Below, piece after piece: positions 48,015 to 60,892 of a stretch of 64,000 nucleotides of DNA. Both the position numbers and the translations under genes were made by a program. The notes below the pieces were generated by a model that was given only the letters and a program-made list of their open reading frames with translations, had not been told where the DNA came from and ran no database searches. The stretch is from Aquatica leii. Taxonomy: Eukaryota > Arthropoda > Insecta > Coleoptera > Lampyridae. Within the stretch, counting starts at the first letter, position 1. Every line of letters begins with the position of its first letter. The stretch covers positions 74,962,520-75,026,519 of the forward strand of contig CM069432.1 in NCBI GenBank assembly GCA_035610365.1, given 5' to 3'.

Positions 48015-48233
48015 TTTATTATTTATTGTTAATTGTTTGGCCATTCGGCCTTACAATGAGTTACGTTACAACTTTCTCTTATATGATATAATTTGTACAG
48101 AAATTAAAAAAAAAAAAAACTAAAAACAAAAAACTTTCTTCCCTAAAATCTTCCCATCACCATCTTACTATTCTAATACTTTAGATCTAACCCTCCCCTC
48201 TTATCCTTCTTTCCTTTACTGATTTCATCCAAT
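48015..48233 (-). mobile_element. 5'-truncated LINE-type retroposon tail
   Basis: This 219-bp insert is flanked by a 13-bp duplication, AATAACCATATTA (48002-48014 and 48234-48246). On the minus strand it ends in CAATAAATAATAAA next to the duplication, after GGCCGAATGGCC. A long duplication plus an A-rich tail points to target-primed reverse transcription. Too little is left to name the family. Confidence 0.7.
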
Positions 48234-48247
48234 AATAACCATATTAG

Positions 48248-50795
48248 CAGTGGCGGATTTAGCGTACTGCCGCCCCCAGGCATGGCAGGCAATGCAGCCC
48301 CATCATCCTCTGCTATATCTTTCCTCTTCCCTTACACTCTTTAATTTCACATAATCTTTTCACCTAGATTAATTGTATATCTTGTTTGCTTTGACCTTAG
48401 GTAAAAGTAAAATATATTTTATTAAACATAATTAAGGGAAACATAATCACAAACAATTTTTTGGTGTAAACATTATTTATTAGACGATAAAAAAAATACT
48501 GGAGAATTTACAATTTTCTTCGAGATTTTCTTGGGGCAAAAACATCGATTATTTTAGAAAAATCCATTGACTTGAACATGTCACTTTCAATTGACAGTAC
48601 CGCCAGAGAATTTAAGCGATCCTCATCCATGTTTGTGCGCAGATACGTTTTCACCTTTCCAAGCCATGAAAATGCTCTTTCCGCTGAACAATTAGAGGCA
48701 GCCGTACTCACAAACATTCTCAGAGCAATATCTATGTTTGGGTAGACCATCTGAAGGTCATTCTTACGAATGAGGCGGTAAAGCCTGAGAGGTGTTAACC
48801 TATTATAGTTCATTGTTGATTGCAGCTGCAGCACATCTGGCATCTTAGTGCCGCTTGTTTTGTTCATTTTTCCTTCTCTTTTATTTATTTTCATTGCTGG
48901 ACTAAAACGCTCTAATGGAGCTTCTTCCAAAAAGGATCATTTCATCCAAGAAAGAGTTTTCTAAATCAATTGGATATTCTCGAACACGATTGTCGCCTGC
49001 TCTCCTTAGCTCTTCATTGTTCAAGACTTTAATTTGAGTTAACACTTGAAACTTTTGGTTTACTTCATCGTAAGCATTTCTTCTTATTTCAAGTTGTGTT
49101 TTTAAGTTATCGACAATAACAATGAAAACATTCACCCTCAGGTTTTCACGAGGACTGAACACTGCTTATTCGCTTCCACATAGTTCGTCATGTTGTCTTT
49201 TTCTCTTGGTGGTACGTTTTTTCTCGCCATACACTTTTAATTGCGATAGATCCTGGGCTTTTTTTTTCAAAGTAATCGAACTCATTGCGTGTTGATTTCA
49301 TGAGGTTAATTAATGAGTCGTACAACTGCAGTACGGATGTAAGATCAATGTCCGTGCTCTGCAGTTTTTTATTGGTGTCGTTCAGTCTTTAAAATATAAA
49401 ACCCCAAAATTCAGTCATAAAAGCAGTCTCTAGACAGTCCATCTTTTTAGCTAAACCACTTGCTTCAGCACGTGTACCTGCCTTTTGTGTTAAATATTCG
49501 GAGATGTTCAGCAAAGTTTGATGAACTTGTTGCCAGCTATTTCTAAGAGCTTTGCAGGCGTCATCTCGTGCAGACCATCTAGTAGAACTGAGATTTTTCA
49601 GAATAATATGTGAATGGTCGTTCTTGTCAGAAAATGACCTTTGAAGTAAATTCCACCTACTGGTTGATGAACTAAAAAAAGTTGTACAGCTGTTGCAGAT
49701 AATGAAAGAAGTAGGAAGCTGTATTGCAACTATCAGCTGCATTAGTTCCGACGAGATTCAACGAGTGAGCAGAACAGGGGATAAAATCAGCATGACTATT
49801 TAGTTCTTTGATTCGAGCTTGGAGTCCGGAATATACACCAGACATGTTGCTCGCGTTGTCGTAGGACTGTCCTCGACAATTACGAATGTCCAAACCATTG
49901 CACTCAAAGAGTTTAATAATAGCATTAAACATTTCTTCAGCTTTGTGGCCAATATTAGGAAGGAATGTCAAAAAACGTTCAATGGGAGAACCATCTTATT
50001 TGACATATCTTATTACAATTGCCAGTTGGTCGACATGTGAAAGATCTGGTGTCGAGTCAACTATTAATGAGAAGTATTTGGCTTTTTTTACTTCATTAAC
50101 TATTTCGTTTGTATGAGCATTAACTAAAATGGTCAGAAATTCTTCTGCAATAGTTGACGATAGATAGGATGTGTTACCGCTACCTGGGTGGCCATATTTA
50201 GCTATGTGACATGCTAAAAATAAGTCAAACTCAGCTATAACTTCTAGCAGCATCATATAATTTCCATTTCTGTTGCTTCCTAACTTTTCGTCGTGTCCAT
50301 GTAATACGAAAAGAATTAATTTATACTACAATTCTGTTTTAACAAAATTTCAAATACAATGTAATTAAATTATTATAGAAATTTTGAATAATTTTCCGTT
50401 TTAGGAAATTTCGGTTGAAGTAAAAATGTATTGCAGTTCATATATGTACAGGGTTTTCATTAATGTTTTAACCCGTAATAAAAAAATCAGGCAGGCGTAA
50501 GCGAGAGAGAAATGGTGTTTTATGTAAATCAAACTCTTTTATAACAAACCTATGTGTCGATATCAAAGATTAAATATAATTCTAGATCATTTTGTAAAAA
50601 TGACACATATTTGTGTAAAAAATAACACTTTTTTTTTAAACTATAAACTACTGTTTACAAAGTGGAAATTTTTTACTGTGTATTATCGTGTCATTAAGCT
50701 AAAGCTCACATTTTTATTTTCAAAATTTTGCCGCTCCCCATAAATTTGCCGCCCCAGGCAAGTGCCTAATCTGCCTGTGCGTAAATTCGCCACTG
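48248..50795 (-). mobile_element. hAT transposon (ZMYM/DUF4371 type), inactive
   Basis: The 2548-bp element has ends CAGTGGCGGATTTAGCGTAC and the complement of CAGTGGCGAATTTACGCACA. It is flanked by a perfect 8-bp duplication CATATTAG (48240-48247 and 50796-50803). It is inserted in the right-hand copy of the LINE target duplication. Confidence 0.93.
48508..50256 (-). pseudogene. hAT transposase with DUF4371-like core and dimerisation domain
   Basis: Broken frames on the minus strand run in order. 50256-49996 has EFDLFLACHIAKYGHPGSGN and YFSLIVDSTPDLSHVDQLAI with the first catalytic Asp. 49971-49672 has CRGQSYDNASNMSGVYSGLQ with a further Asp, and CSAHSLNLVG. 49650-49389 has LSSTRWSARDDACKAL. 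49162-48902 follows, and 48930-48508 ends with the hAT C-terminal dimerisation region ASNCSAERAFSWLGKVKTYL. The N-terminal TTF/BED-type zinc finger expected beyond 50256 is not seen. At least four frame breaks make it inactive. Confidence 0.85.
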
Positions 50796-50803
50796 CATAT
50801 TAG

Positions 50804-51905
50804 TTTAATGCACTGTGGTGCACAACAATTACTAGCGGTTATAAGAGAGCAGTTCTGGCCTACTTGTGGGCGTTGTCTTTCAAAAAAAATTGTTCGCAGC
50901 TGTGTTGTCTGTTTCCGTTCTAATGCAAAACCAAATACGTATTTAATGGGAAATTTGCCTAACATTAGAACGCAGCAAGTCATGCCATTCGTAAATACTG
51001 GCTTAGATTATGCAGGGCGATTTTTATTAAAGGACCGAACATTACGCGGAGCAAAACTAATTAAATCCTATGTTTGCCTTTTTATTTGTATGGCAACAAA
51101 GGCAGTTCACTTAGAACTGGTTCATAATTTGACGACCGAGGCATTTATCTCGGCTATTAAACGCTTTGTTGCAAAAAGGGGAGCACCTTCAAATTTGTAT
51201 TCAGATAACGCTACGACATTTGTACTGGCAAACAAAAAATTACGAGATTTGTATCAATTGATCTCTAAAAATAATAATTCCATAAATAAAACTCTTATAT
51301 ATGAAAACATTCAATGGCATTTTATACCCCCGCGTTCTCCCAATTTTGGCGGCCTGTGGGAAGCTGGTATTAAAGCTTTTAAGCATCATTTATATAGAGT
51401 TGTTGGAAACACTTATTTAACGTTTGAGGCTTTTTATACTGTATTGACGCAAATTGAATGTATTTTAAACTCGAGACCATTAACCCCTTTAACATCCGAT
51501 CCCAACGATCTTAACCCATTAACGCCAGCTCATCTACTAATTGAAAGACCGCTAACGTCACTTCCGGAAATATCACTACTAGATGTTGAAGAAAATAGGC
51601 TGACTATTTATAATAGAATTAAACAAATAATTCAACACTATTGGGATCGGTGGCAGAAAGAATATGTAGGAAAATTGCAAACGCGTACAAAATAGAGACG
51701 CAACTCTAGTAATGTCAAACCAGATACAATGGTTCTTCTAAAGGAAGACAATCTACATCCGTTACATTGGAGACTAGGTCGCATAACAGAAGTTCATCCG
51801 GGAAGTGATGGAATTGTGAGAGTGGTGACAATAAAAACAGTGTTAGGTGTTGTAAAAGGAAGTGTGACAAAAATATGTGCTTTACTAGTGTCAGAAGAGT
51901 AGAAA
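50804..51905 (+). pseudogene. BEL element 2 integrase, catalytic core and C-terminus
   Basis: The frame resumes as MHCGAQQLLAVIREQFWP with CVVCFRSNAK completing the zinc-binding domain. The DDE core follows: NTGLDYAGRF (first Asp), NLYSDNATTFV (second Asp) and IPPRSPNFGGLWEAGIKAFK (Glu). The C-terminal region ends with HYWDRWQKEY, a stop at 51693-51695, and then LHPLHWRLGRITEVHPGSDG and VRVVTIKT. All three catalytic residues are present. Only the stop near 51695 and the nested insertions break it. Confidence 0.9.
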
Positions 51906-52113
51906 CAAACACAAAGACAATATTTAGATTAAGTCAATTATAGTAATTTAGTAACCTTTGTTTATAATATCTTTATATCGTTATTCATTTATTTTATTCT
52001 TTGTTCGTATATGTTTATTAGTTAACCTTAAGAAAGATTGTAAACAATATAATTATTGTATGCTATAAAATTAATCAATTTTGTTGAAATATAGTATTTC
52101 AAGGTGGCCGGCA

Positions 52114-52302
52114 TGTTAAGGCTACTATCTTAACGCGCATGCTATAGCGTTTTACCGTTGCAGAAAAAAGAAAACGCTGCAGTTACTTGCAATGTAAGGG
52201 TTGGTGCATGAAGACATAGCATTAAAGCAATTTTACAATTAAATTAGTTAGTGCAAACTACTGTGTTTCTTTTAAATCTGATAACTGCACGGAAGAATTA
52301 CA
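52114..52302 (+). repeat. 3' LTR of BEL element 2 (right edge approximate)
   Basis: It starts TGTTAAGGCTACTATC after the purine-rich AAGGTGGCCGGCA, the same arrangement as in BEL 1. The end is placed at ATTACA by the TG...CA rule, without a second LTR to confirm it. Confidence 0.5.
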
Positions 52303-55300
52303 TTCAACCTCAGGTATCCAAAACAATCTTTAAGGAAACGCTTTACTTGTTTTAAGAAAATATGTCTTAGAATTATATGAAAGGCACTATAGGCACTATT
52401 TACTCAAAATAAAGTAATTTTTTTTTGTGTGTGTACATAGTTTGTTTAGTCAGGTTTCGTCCTACCATTTTGTTAAGTTAATTTACTCTACAAAGATACC
52501 ACAATAAGCTTTATGTTAAAGCAATGACGTCTTGGTTATATTACTACCTAGTTTCTGCAGCAGTCAGTTGATGTTCAAATGTTTCCAAACTCTGACAATT
52601 TAAAAGTTTTCAAATTCTCGACGTGTTTTAGGATTTGACTGTTAAACCAGACGGCTTGCCGTATTTAACAGTTGTTAAATTATTGGAAATGTTTGTTTGT
52701 TGTTGAAGTTTGGTAGCAATGCACAGATGTCTCATTTAAACATAATGTTATTTATTTTAATACAAACCATTATTTATATTATATGATAATAAAAAAGAAG
52801 AAGAAGCATTAGAAGAATTTTTGGTGCTATCCGAGTTTAAAATACACTTTCTATTTTAAGTAATATAAGACACTAAATTTTTTGTTAAAATCTAAATTAT
52901 AAGCTCAATGTTTTTGAAAAAGTAAGTATTTATACAGGGTAATTTTAGAATATTACACATTAATTTAGTTCAAGATCATTTTAAACACAAAACAAACGTA
53001 GTTGATCTGTAAGCTGTAATCGCAAAACAGAATGACTTTGATTTGCGACCATTTTACGGCTTGCGTACACGAAAATTATACGTATGTTTTTATATATGTA
53101 TGTACCTACGTATAAAACATATGCATAACATCGTCACAAATTTATTTGATATTTGCTAAATCTAATTGAGTAGTAAATGTGTTCCACAATTCCATTGCAT
53201 ATTAGTTTATAAAGAATAGCATGTAATTGCGTTTGTCAGTAAATTGTAGTCATATAGTTTCGAACATTATTGTGTATCCAATCTGTTCTAAAAATGAAAG
53301 TAAAGAAATTAAAATTATGCGCTCGAAATAGATGTATCTTTATGTTAAGCAGTTTGTCTTAAAATAATAAATGACAAAAATGTTATCAATTTTTTTCACG
53401 ATTTTAATACATTGCAAGAATTAAAACAACAGTATAGGTACAGCGAACACTTCTCTACATTTGTAATCTATTATTACGCTAAGTTATAACAAATGTCTTA
53501 ACTTTTATAAATTACATTTACAAACGAACAAAAATATACAAACGACTTTTTTTCATTCCTAAGAATTTTCTTAGAGAAGAGATTTTTTTATTTAATTATT
53601 ACTAAATAATATAATAAATTTGTCGTATTTAAATTACAAATTCATTGTAAGAAAAATTAATACAAAACTACACAAACATTTGGCACTAAGACTGACTGAT
53701 AAAAGCTGTTATTTTTATTTGTAAAATAATCGGTTTTCTATTACCAGCCTGCAGTATTTGAAACAAATTTTATTTTTATTTGTGCATTGAAGTGACTGAT
53801 TCTTTGCTACGTATTTATCAAACTCAAATTACATTTAAATATATATATTGAGTATTTAATTCAAATTTTTAATGTAATTCAATTTTTTACTAATACAAAA
53901 GCACACTTATTTCTTGACTTTTTGATATTTTGTAAAATATAGAATTTAAAATTAGCTTTTTTATGGTGGATAGACAGAGTTTAAATCCTACGTGTCGCTA
54001 CTGTTATGATAGTCACTGTATTACACACTTTTTGTTCCAACGGGTCTTTTTGGTAATAACCATATCACCACGGCTAGCTGAGAGTAGGGGTAGTTGAGAA
54101 TACTATAATACAAAAGAGAAAAATGTGCGCCACTCTGCTGTAACAGTAAAATTCTTGACTCGGAGGCACCAAAAGTATCTACGAATCCGCTGCTCAACAA
54201 TCAAGGGTTAAGCAAACAACTATCAATAAGAGAACGAACAACTTTGTTATGTATATTTTTCAACAAAAAACATTTTTGCTTTATCAAAGAGATACAAAAG
54301 TAATAAGTTTTAATACTACATAAAATAAAAATTCGATCAAACATTAACTTTTATACATGTACTCGCAAAAAACTATTAGTTCTCGACTTGAGAGGCGTGA
54401 TTATTAACTTGTTATAAAACGAAAGATTTAGTTTAGTTTTAACTTGTAAAAATTGTTACTTTCGAGAAGTGTAAGCTTACATTCGACGATTTAATTGTAG
54501 GTACCACTGCTTTGAATACTAACAAATTACTAAAGTACAACTCAACGTAGCCAATAGTGGACAACTTTAGACTCGACTGAAAATAAAATATTAATAATAA
54601 TCTTAAAATATACTAAAAGTAACTGAGATTTTAAAACAATTAATAGAGCATAACATAGTTAGAATTGCTTGAGACTTTGTAGATAATAAAAATGTAGATA
54701 AATTACACAGTTACAAAAAAATAATATAAAAGAATAGTGTTAAAGCGTAAGACAAGTAAATTATATCAAACGAAACTCGACAATTGCCGCAATAAATCGA
54801 GAAACACCTGAGGTCATAAACCTCGCAGTAATTATACGGCATGAGACTAGGTATGAGACATAATAATTTTACCATGAATGAATAGTTAAGTGTGTCGAAA
54901 AGACCCCAAGTTTCCGTTAAATTTGCTGTAATTTTTTTTTTACTAAGCAAAAGAAAGATAGGTTTTGGTCGCCATTTACCTGTGAGTATTAAGTAGAAAG
55001 AAAATCGTTTTAATTTTATGTATATATATAGAGAGAGTCTTCATTTTATTCAAATGATGACTGTGTGAAATTAAATAAAAATAGTTTTTTTACGATTGAA
55101 TGGACATGGTTTTTACTAAAACTAAACATCGCATACACTAAATGTCAAACGGGAAATGAAATCGTCGATTGTCGGACACAAAAACTGAATTATACTGTCA
55201 GTGACTCGTTCTTACCAGTTCAGTCGTCAAAATACAAATACACACTGCTATTTTATTGTAATTTGATTTATTCATTTATATTATATTATTTATCCTACAT

Positions 55301-56370
55301 TGATATACACTAAAAACTCAAAAAGCGCTACATATAGAAATGCTTTTAACGTAATTGAATTACTTTGATAAGTACGAAAATTTAAAAAATGACAAAGGTT
55401 TTTTTTAATTAAATGTAATAATAATTACTAACTAAGACTAAGAAGACCTTAATTTGTAATAGTTTTTGTTAAATATTTTTATAACCTTTTTCTGACAACT
55501 AATATCTGTTTTTTTCCATTACTACTTGTACAGGCTTTCATTATTACGTATAATAGCAGGTTGTAAAGTTGCGAAAAACATATTTACATTTTTTGATAAT
55601 TCTATAACACTTTTAAAGAAAAAAGTTTACAGAACTATCTACCAGGGGCAAGATATTTTATTTAATGCTATTTTAAAAATTTAAATCGTTTAAACAAATT
55701 AATTTGATTTTAAAAATGTAAGTTATTTGAAGTTCGCGCTTAACTAAATGTGAATCTTAGCGAATTAAATATATTTTAGATATACTTAATGCTTAACGTA
55801 ATAATGTGTTTGAACAATTATAGTAACGTTACCAAAAAAAACTTACGCTATCAATTTATTTTTGTATTATATATAACAATTAAGGATTACGTCAAAATTA
55901 ATTCTATTAAACTAATGACAACTGTCACAATCACTGACTTGATTTTTAATTTGAAATTAATATCTTAAATTTTAGGTTTGATTTAGTACAAGATAGAAGT
56001 GATTCAGGATGTAGTGAACTGTAGCGCTGTAATCAGTTTATGTCAAAATGTTGCTATCATTAATCTTACAATTATTCGGCTGCACATTTTTCCTAAATTA
56101 TTATTGTTTTTGTCGTTGTATTTGTAATTAATAAATATTCATTAATACTTATTTCAATTTAATATATAAATATCTGATTATTTTGAAATTATTAATTTTT
56201 TTTGTTGACGTGTTTGTCTTTTAAATGAGCTAACGTTTTTGAGATTCACTTAGGCTTGTCAAATTTTCAATTTTTAGTTTATTAATTCCAATTTTCAACT
56301 CAAGGTCACAATTCACGATATAATAAAACGTCTTCTAGAAAGGTTTTAATACTTCAAGCAGCGGAAAAAA
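52303..56370. other. 4 kb without a recognisable gene
   Basis: This is AT-rich non-coding sequence with only short, low-complexity open frames (for example 55065-55313). I found no terminal repeats, splice-bounded exons or RNA genes. Confidence 0.45.
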
Positions 56371-56375
56371 ATGTA

Positions 56376-56468
56376 TATATACCACGGTTGAGAAGTTGAT
56401 TATAACCTGCGCGACTTTTACCGCTTAGGTTATAATCATACCCTTCTCAACCTTGATATATATTTTTA
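56376..56468. repeat. Small palindromic MITE, copy 1
   Basis: TATATATACCACGGTTGAGA and the complement of ATATATCAAGGTTGAGAAGG form the ends, with ATTATAACCTGCGCGA inside. A longer relative is at 63869-63992. Confidence 0.55.
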
Positions 56469-56611
56469 TACTACTACAATACATTTAAAATATTGTCATA
56501 AATGTGTATATTGCAATCTACCTTTTTTAGATCACTTACATGCAACTCAAGCATTTTTATTCCAAATAAAATGTTATAACATAAAAAGTAATAATAAAAG
56601 ATTAGAAAACA

Positions 56612-57210
56612 AAGTACTCCCTCTGTCCCATAATACTTGATAGTTTTCGTTTCGCGATTGTGGTTTATCACAAATATATGGCTCTATCTCAATATGTTTT
56701 TTATGAGTTTAGTTGATTGATTATTTGATAAAAGGTCAAAAATTCCGAAAATTGCTTGTAATGCTAATGGCCGTTGTTTAAATTCTCATTAAAGAAATCC
56801 TATTAGTTGACATTCCTAGGTATCATTAACAACAGATTAGCAAATCTTTTATTAGTTAGTTTGTTTTCAATTGTGATTCTGTCAGGATATCTTGTACAAG
56901 AGTTTAAAAGCGAGTGTAGAAATATGAGTTCTATATTGGGAAAAAGTGGCCAAGTATTAAGTGGTCAAACGCGTGAGGTGATATATAATGTGTACAGTAC
57001 CGTTAACTTCAACCACGTTAGAGGATTGTTAGAAGAAGAATTAGCGGCTGTTATTCAAGAAAACTGGCAAATGTGCTGTAAGAAGGTAATCGACCAGGAA
57101 AAAAATATTTAGAGAACGAAATGCTGGTTGACGTACAAGTCGAAAAACTGGTGATAAATTTGGAGGACGATTCAGAAACTGAAAGTGGCTGGTCTAGTGA
57201 TGAATGATTA
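56612..57210 (+). mobile_element. Internally deleted mariner/Stowaway-like element
   Basis: TACTCCCTCTGTCCCATAAT at 56613 resembles a Stowaway/mariner-type terminus. Downstream, 56930-57112 encodes SGQTREVIYNVYS, the usual start of one insect DDE_3 transposase family, followed directly by its C-terminal block (VIQENWQMCCKKVI), then in another frame VEKLVINLEDDSETESGWSS and a stop. The whole catalytic core is missing. The matching right terminus was not found. Confidence 0.5.
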
Positions 57211-57599
57211 TGTGACTTATTTGTTAGTAGTATTTAATATTATTATAGTAGGTAATTACCGTCGTTTTAATTTTTTAATTGTAACGCAACATATTGCAGT
57301 AAATTTTAAAAAACATCATATAATCTAGATAAATAAAATAAACTTTATTTTCTTACTCAATGTTTTAATAACTTAGATTTAATTTTGAACTATTTGTTTA
57401 ACAATTAACATCAAATTGGGGTAAATGTAAAAAAGTAATTTTGAATATGGTAGATGCTGATCTCACTACAAGTACCTACTCGACAAATTGTCCAACAAAT
57501 TGAAGTTTTTCAATATTTTGTTTGAAAAAGTTTACACAACAATGGTTTATACCTGTACCATTTTTAAAAAGTACAGGCAGAATTTCCAAAGCACATATT

Positions 57600-58005
57600 G
57601 CCAACTGATAAATATCTTTTTACACGTGATGGTGCTTCCAACTTCCACCATTACCGCACATGAGCTGAAGAAAACCTACACGGGATTTGTCATATTTATG
57701 CCTCACGGCTGTCTTGCACATTTTAGTCTTCGTGTACGAAATCAACTCAATAACGCTTTTCCACAAAGGTGAATTGGTCCGCGCGGATTTATCTTGTGGC
57801 CTTCACGTAGTTGAGATCTTAACCCACTTGACTTTTTCTTAGAGGGTTACATGAAAATACTGATTACTGCCACCGAAGTTGATACCATTAAGGAGTTACG
57901 TCGTTATATCAATACCGCTGCAGATAATTTACGCCAATAAGTTTCACCATTACCAGAAAACTGGATTCAACGAGTGCAATTGTGCGTTGAAATTCAAGGG
58001 TAGCA
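57600..58005 (+). pseudogene. DDE transposase relic B (same type as relic A)
   Basis: Broken frames give RDGASNFHHY, VRNQLNNAFPQR*IGPRGFI, DLNPLDFFLEGYMKILI, TIKELRRYINTAADNLRQ and NWIQRVQLCVEIQG. These are the WIGRRG and DLTPLDFFLWGHLK blocks and the C-terminus of the family represented by relic A, with stops in place of tryptophans. Confidence 0.7.
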
Positions 58006-58261
58006 TTTTGGACAATTATTGTAATTTTAATAAATTTTGTAAATTAACTTTTCGTTCATTTTTTTTGTTTATTTGATATTTTATGCATACCTACCGTAAA
58101 AATAATACAAAATTAATTCATCAGAGTGTGTGAGAAGTGTTTGTGTTTCTAATCGTAATAAGTCAGCGGCACATTGATCAAAATTTAAAAAAAACAAACT
58201 TTGTTTTGATCTCTTCTACTTGCTTTTTCAGTTTTCTTCGTAGGTTAGAAATTGCCCTTCT

Positions 58262-60060
58262 AAATTAGAGAGAGCTCATGGCAACTCACAAAACCAAATA
58301 GGTTCCATAATAATGCTTTTAGAAGCATAGAGGCAGTATTGATATTACTGAAAGCCTTCCTGTAGCAGTAGAATGGTTTATGTTTAGAGATAGGTTTTGA
58401 CACTCCAGTAGAATGCTGTACAGTTAGTGCTTATAGAGTCCTATTAGACGTTGTACAAAAGCAGGCCAAAGGTAGAAGTTTTCACGTTCCATTAGAATGC
58501 TTTAAAATAGTGCCAATGTAGTACTTTCCTATGTTGTAGAATAGCATGACAAAGTTAACGACTAAAAAGTAATTGATTTGCATGCTTTTACAGGGTTTTA
58601 ATAGCATACCATAAAAAACACAAAAAGCATGAAATGATTAGTTTTAAGTCATTTTTTATTAAGAAATTTGTACAGTATCTTTGTCTAAACTATAATAATT
58701 TTTAATCAATGGTTTACGAATTTGTAGTTTGCTGCATCATCCTAATTATTTCATTTTTTAATCTCGCTTTACCATGACGTAGCCATTGGAACACCTTCTC
58801 ATTAATAACATCTATAGGAACTCCTTTGAATCAACTTTGAGTTAACTCTATAACAAAATTATGCGATTAATTATTTTTTATTATCTATTATCAGTCGCAT
58901 GCATTTTCACTAGATTCATATCAAAAATATGTTTCTTTTTATGAATAAAATAATTTTTTTATTACAATGCTTTTTAAGTTTAAGTCCGCAGGTTGGCCAC
59001 CCCTGTTCTAAAAAAATAACTGGATGCCAAGTAAAAAATAAACAATAACAATAAAGCGCTAAAACGTAGATAAGCTGATCGTACAAAAATAGATATATGT
59101 TTTCAATTGTTTCTTTTTGTACTTACTTTTACTTAAATCAGCAGAACTTCTAATAGCCTTTTCTTCTTTAATTCAGCACAAAAAAAGAACACATTTACAA
59201 ATATAGACTAAGCCCGAAGTCGTCTTCCTTTCGTAAACGTGAAACTGCATATACCCGTAACCCTATAAGTACTTACTTAGAAGCGTTTCTGGTGAATCAA
59301 ATTCGGTAGTCGGTACATATCTCGTCACAATTCTCAGAAATCAAAGTATCTTATCTACATTTACAGTATCAAACGCGAATGCATAAGTCTTTTATTGCAT
59401 ACATATCTTTATCAACAAAATTTAGATGTGGGCGTTTAATCTCTACAGGAAGTTATTTTTGTTTAGGTATTACAATTTAGCAACTTGTACAAACGGTTTT
59501 TTCTGATATTAAAAATTATATTTCTTTATCTCAAATAAAGAACGATTAAACCGATTTTAGAGGTACTAAAACACTAAAAGAATGTTATCATGTTAGTCGT
59601 AATACTTGAATTTTAATACATTGTCAAGGCTGCTATAAACACTTTATTTTTATATCAATATAGAAGGCCTATAGGAGTGATTTTAAAGGAATCTTTTAGG
59701 GTACTTTATTCTCCTTCTATATGCATTGTTATAGAATCAATATGGGAACGCCATTAGAATGCTACATTTCTAATACTTTAGTGATTCCAATCAACTTCCA
59801 ATTTTAAGGCTGCTATAAGCACTTCTTTCTTAAATTAAATATAGTATTCCTATAGAAGTGTTTTTAAAAGAATCTTTTAGAGTACTTTATTCTTCTTATA
59901 TAGGCATTGTTATAGAATACGTTTTAAATTAAGTGTGTTATTAGAAGTCCATACACAAACTACTATTGGCATGCTTTAGAAATGAATATTTGGGAATGCT
60001 TATCGAACCTACATGGAACTTATGGTTTTGTGGGAAACTTACTAGAAAATAGGAACATTA
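58262..60060. repeat. Possible foldback element with TAGAATGCT motifs and a 180-bp duplication
   Basis: Left (58280-58325) and right (60005-60055) ends share, in inverted orientation, CACAAAACCA, GGTTC and AATGC. Two units of about 110-120 bp starting AAGGCTGCTATAA lie at about 59627 and 59806 and share TCTTTTAG and GCATTGTTATAGAAT. Motifs like CATTAGAATGCT recur at 58410, 58500 and 59750. No coding potential was seen. Confidence 0.4.
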
Positions 60061-60061
60061 A

Positions 60062-60892
60062 ATGTTTACAAAGTGGAATATAATTGCTTTTACGGTAGAA
60101 TCGTTTTAAAACGTATGCCAATTTTTTTAGGAATAGTAGAAGGTTAGTGTACGCAAAAACAAAGCGATGAGTTTAAATATTTGAGAACATTCTATAACAA
60201 ATAAATACTTACTGAGCCGATCTGGTTATCCAAATCTGTTAAATTTTATATCAACGTGTTTCTTTTGCACGCTCTTCCTTGTTCTTATACTAATAATTAT
60301 AATAAATTATAACATATAGCGAATAAAAAATAGGTCATTTTTTATTACCTAGTATTGTTTATTATAATTTAGTGGTAACAGATAAAATTGTAATTTATAG
60401 TACTATACTCTCATTCTTATATTTATTTTTTGATCGATTTCTTTTTTTGCTAAACAGTTAAGATTCTGGCATGATTATGAATAAAACGAAATGTATAAGT
60501 TTTATAGTACTGAAGCAATTTTCTCTTTTAATCTCAATAGGTTTATTCTAAAACCTCATATCTTGTTGAACAATAAATTATTTTTTTAAAATCATATTTC
60601 GAACAAGTAATTATAAAAAATAAAGATACATGTGCTACTGTTACTATTTATTTTATTAAATATTTATTTACATTTTATTATTATTAAACATCCCATACAT
60701 ATTGGAGAAGTGATTTATAACGAAGAATCATAAATATTTTCTATTAACTAATGTTAAATTATTATTCTATAGGGTTCAGTTGATTCAACCTATAATTCAG
60801 TCCTCCACATACGTATCACTAAAAAGATATAATTACACGATTGTTAATTATAAACAAATAACACCTAAATCGTATTTTTTTCTAAAACAATT
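60062..60892. other. No gene; likely 3' UTR of the ZP gene at the right end
   Basis: This is AT-rich sequence downstream of the minus-strand ZP gene stop at 60893-60895. No other feature was recognised. Confidence 0.4.

Larger units (their letters stand above)
44780..52302 (+). mobile_element. BEL/Pao retrotransposon 2, 5'-truncated, with nested insertions
   Basis: From partial gag through integrase to a 3' LTR starting at 52114, the order matches BEL element 1, but the coding sequence is much better preserved. No 5' LTR or primer site is visible upstream of about 44780. Integrase is split by a LINE tail (48015-48233) and a hAT element (48248-50795). Confidence 0.88.

Noticed and set aside
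55065-55313. 82-codon frame
   Set aside because: AT-rich, no splice sites or domain, in a 4-kb stretch with no other gene signal.
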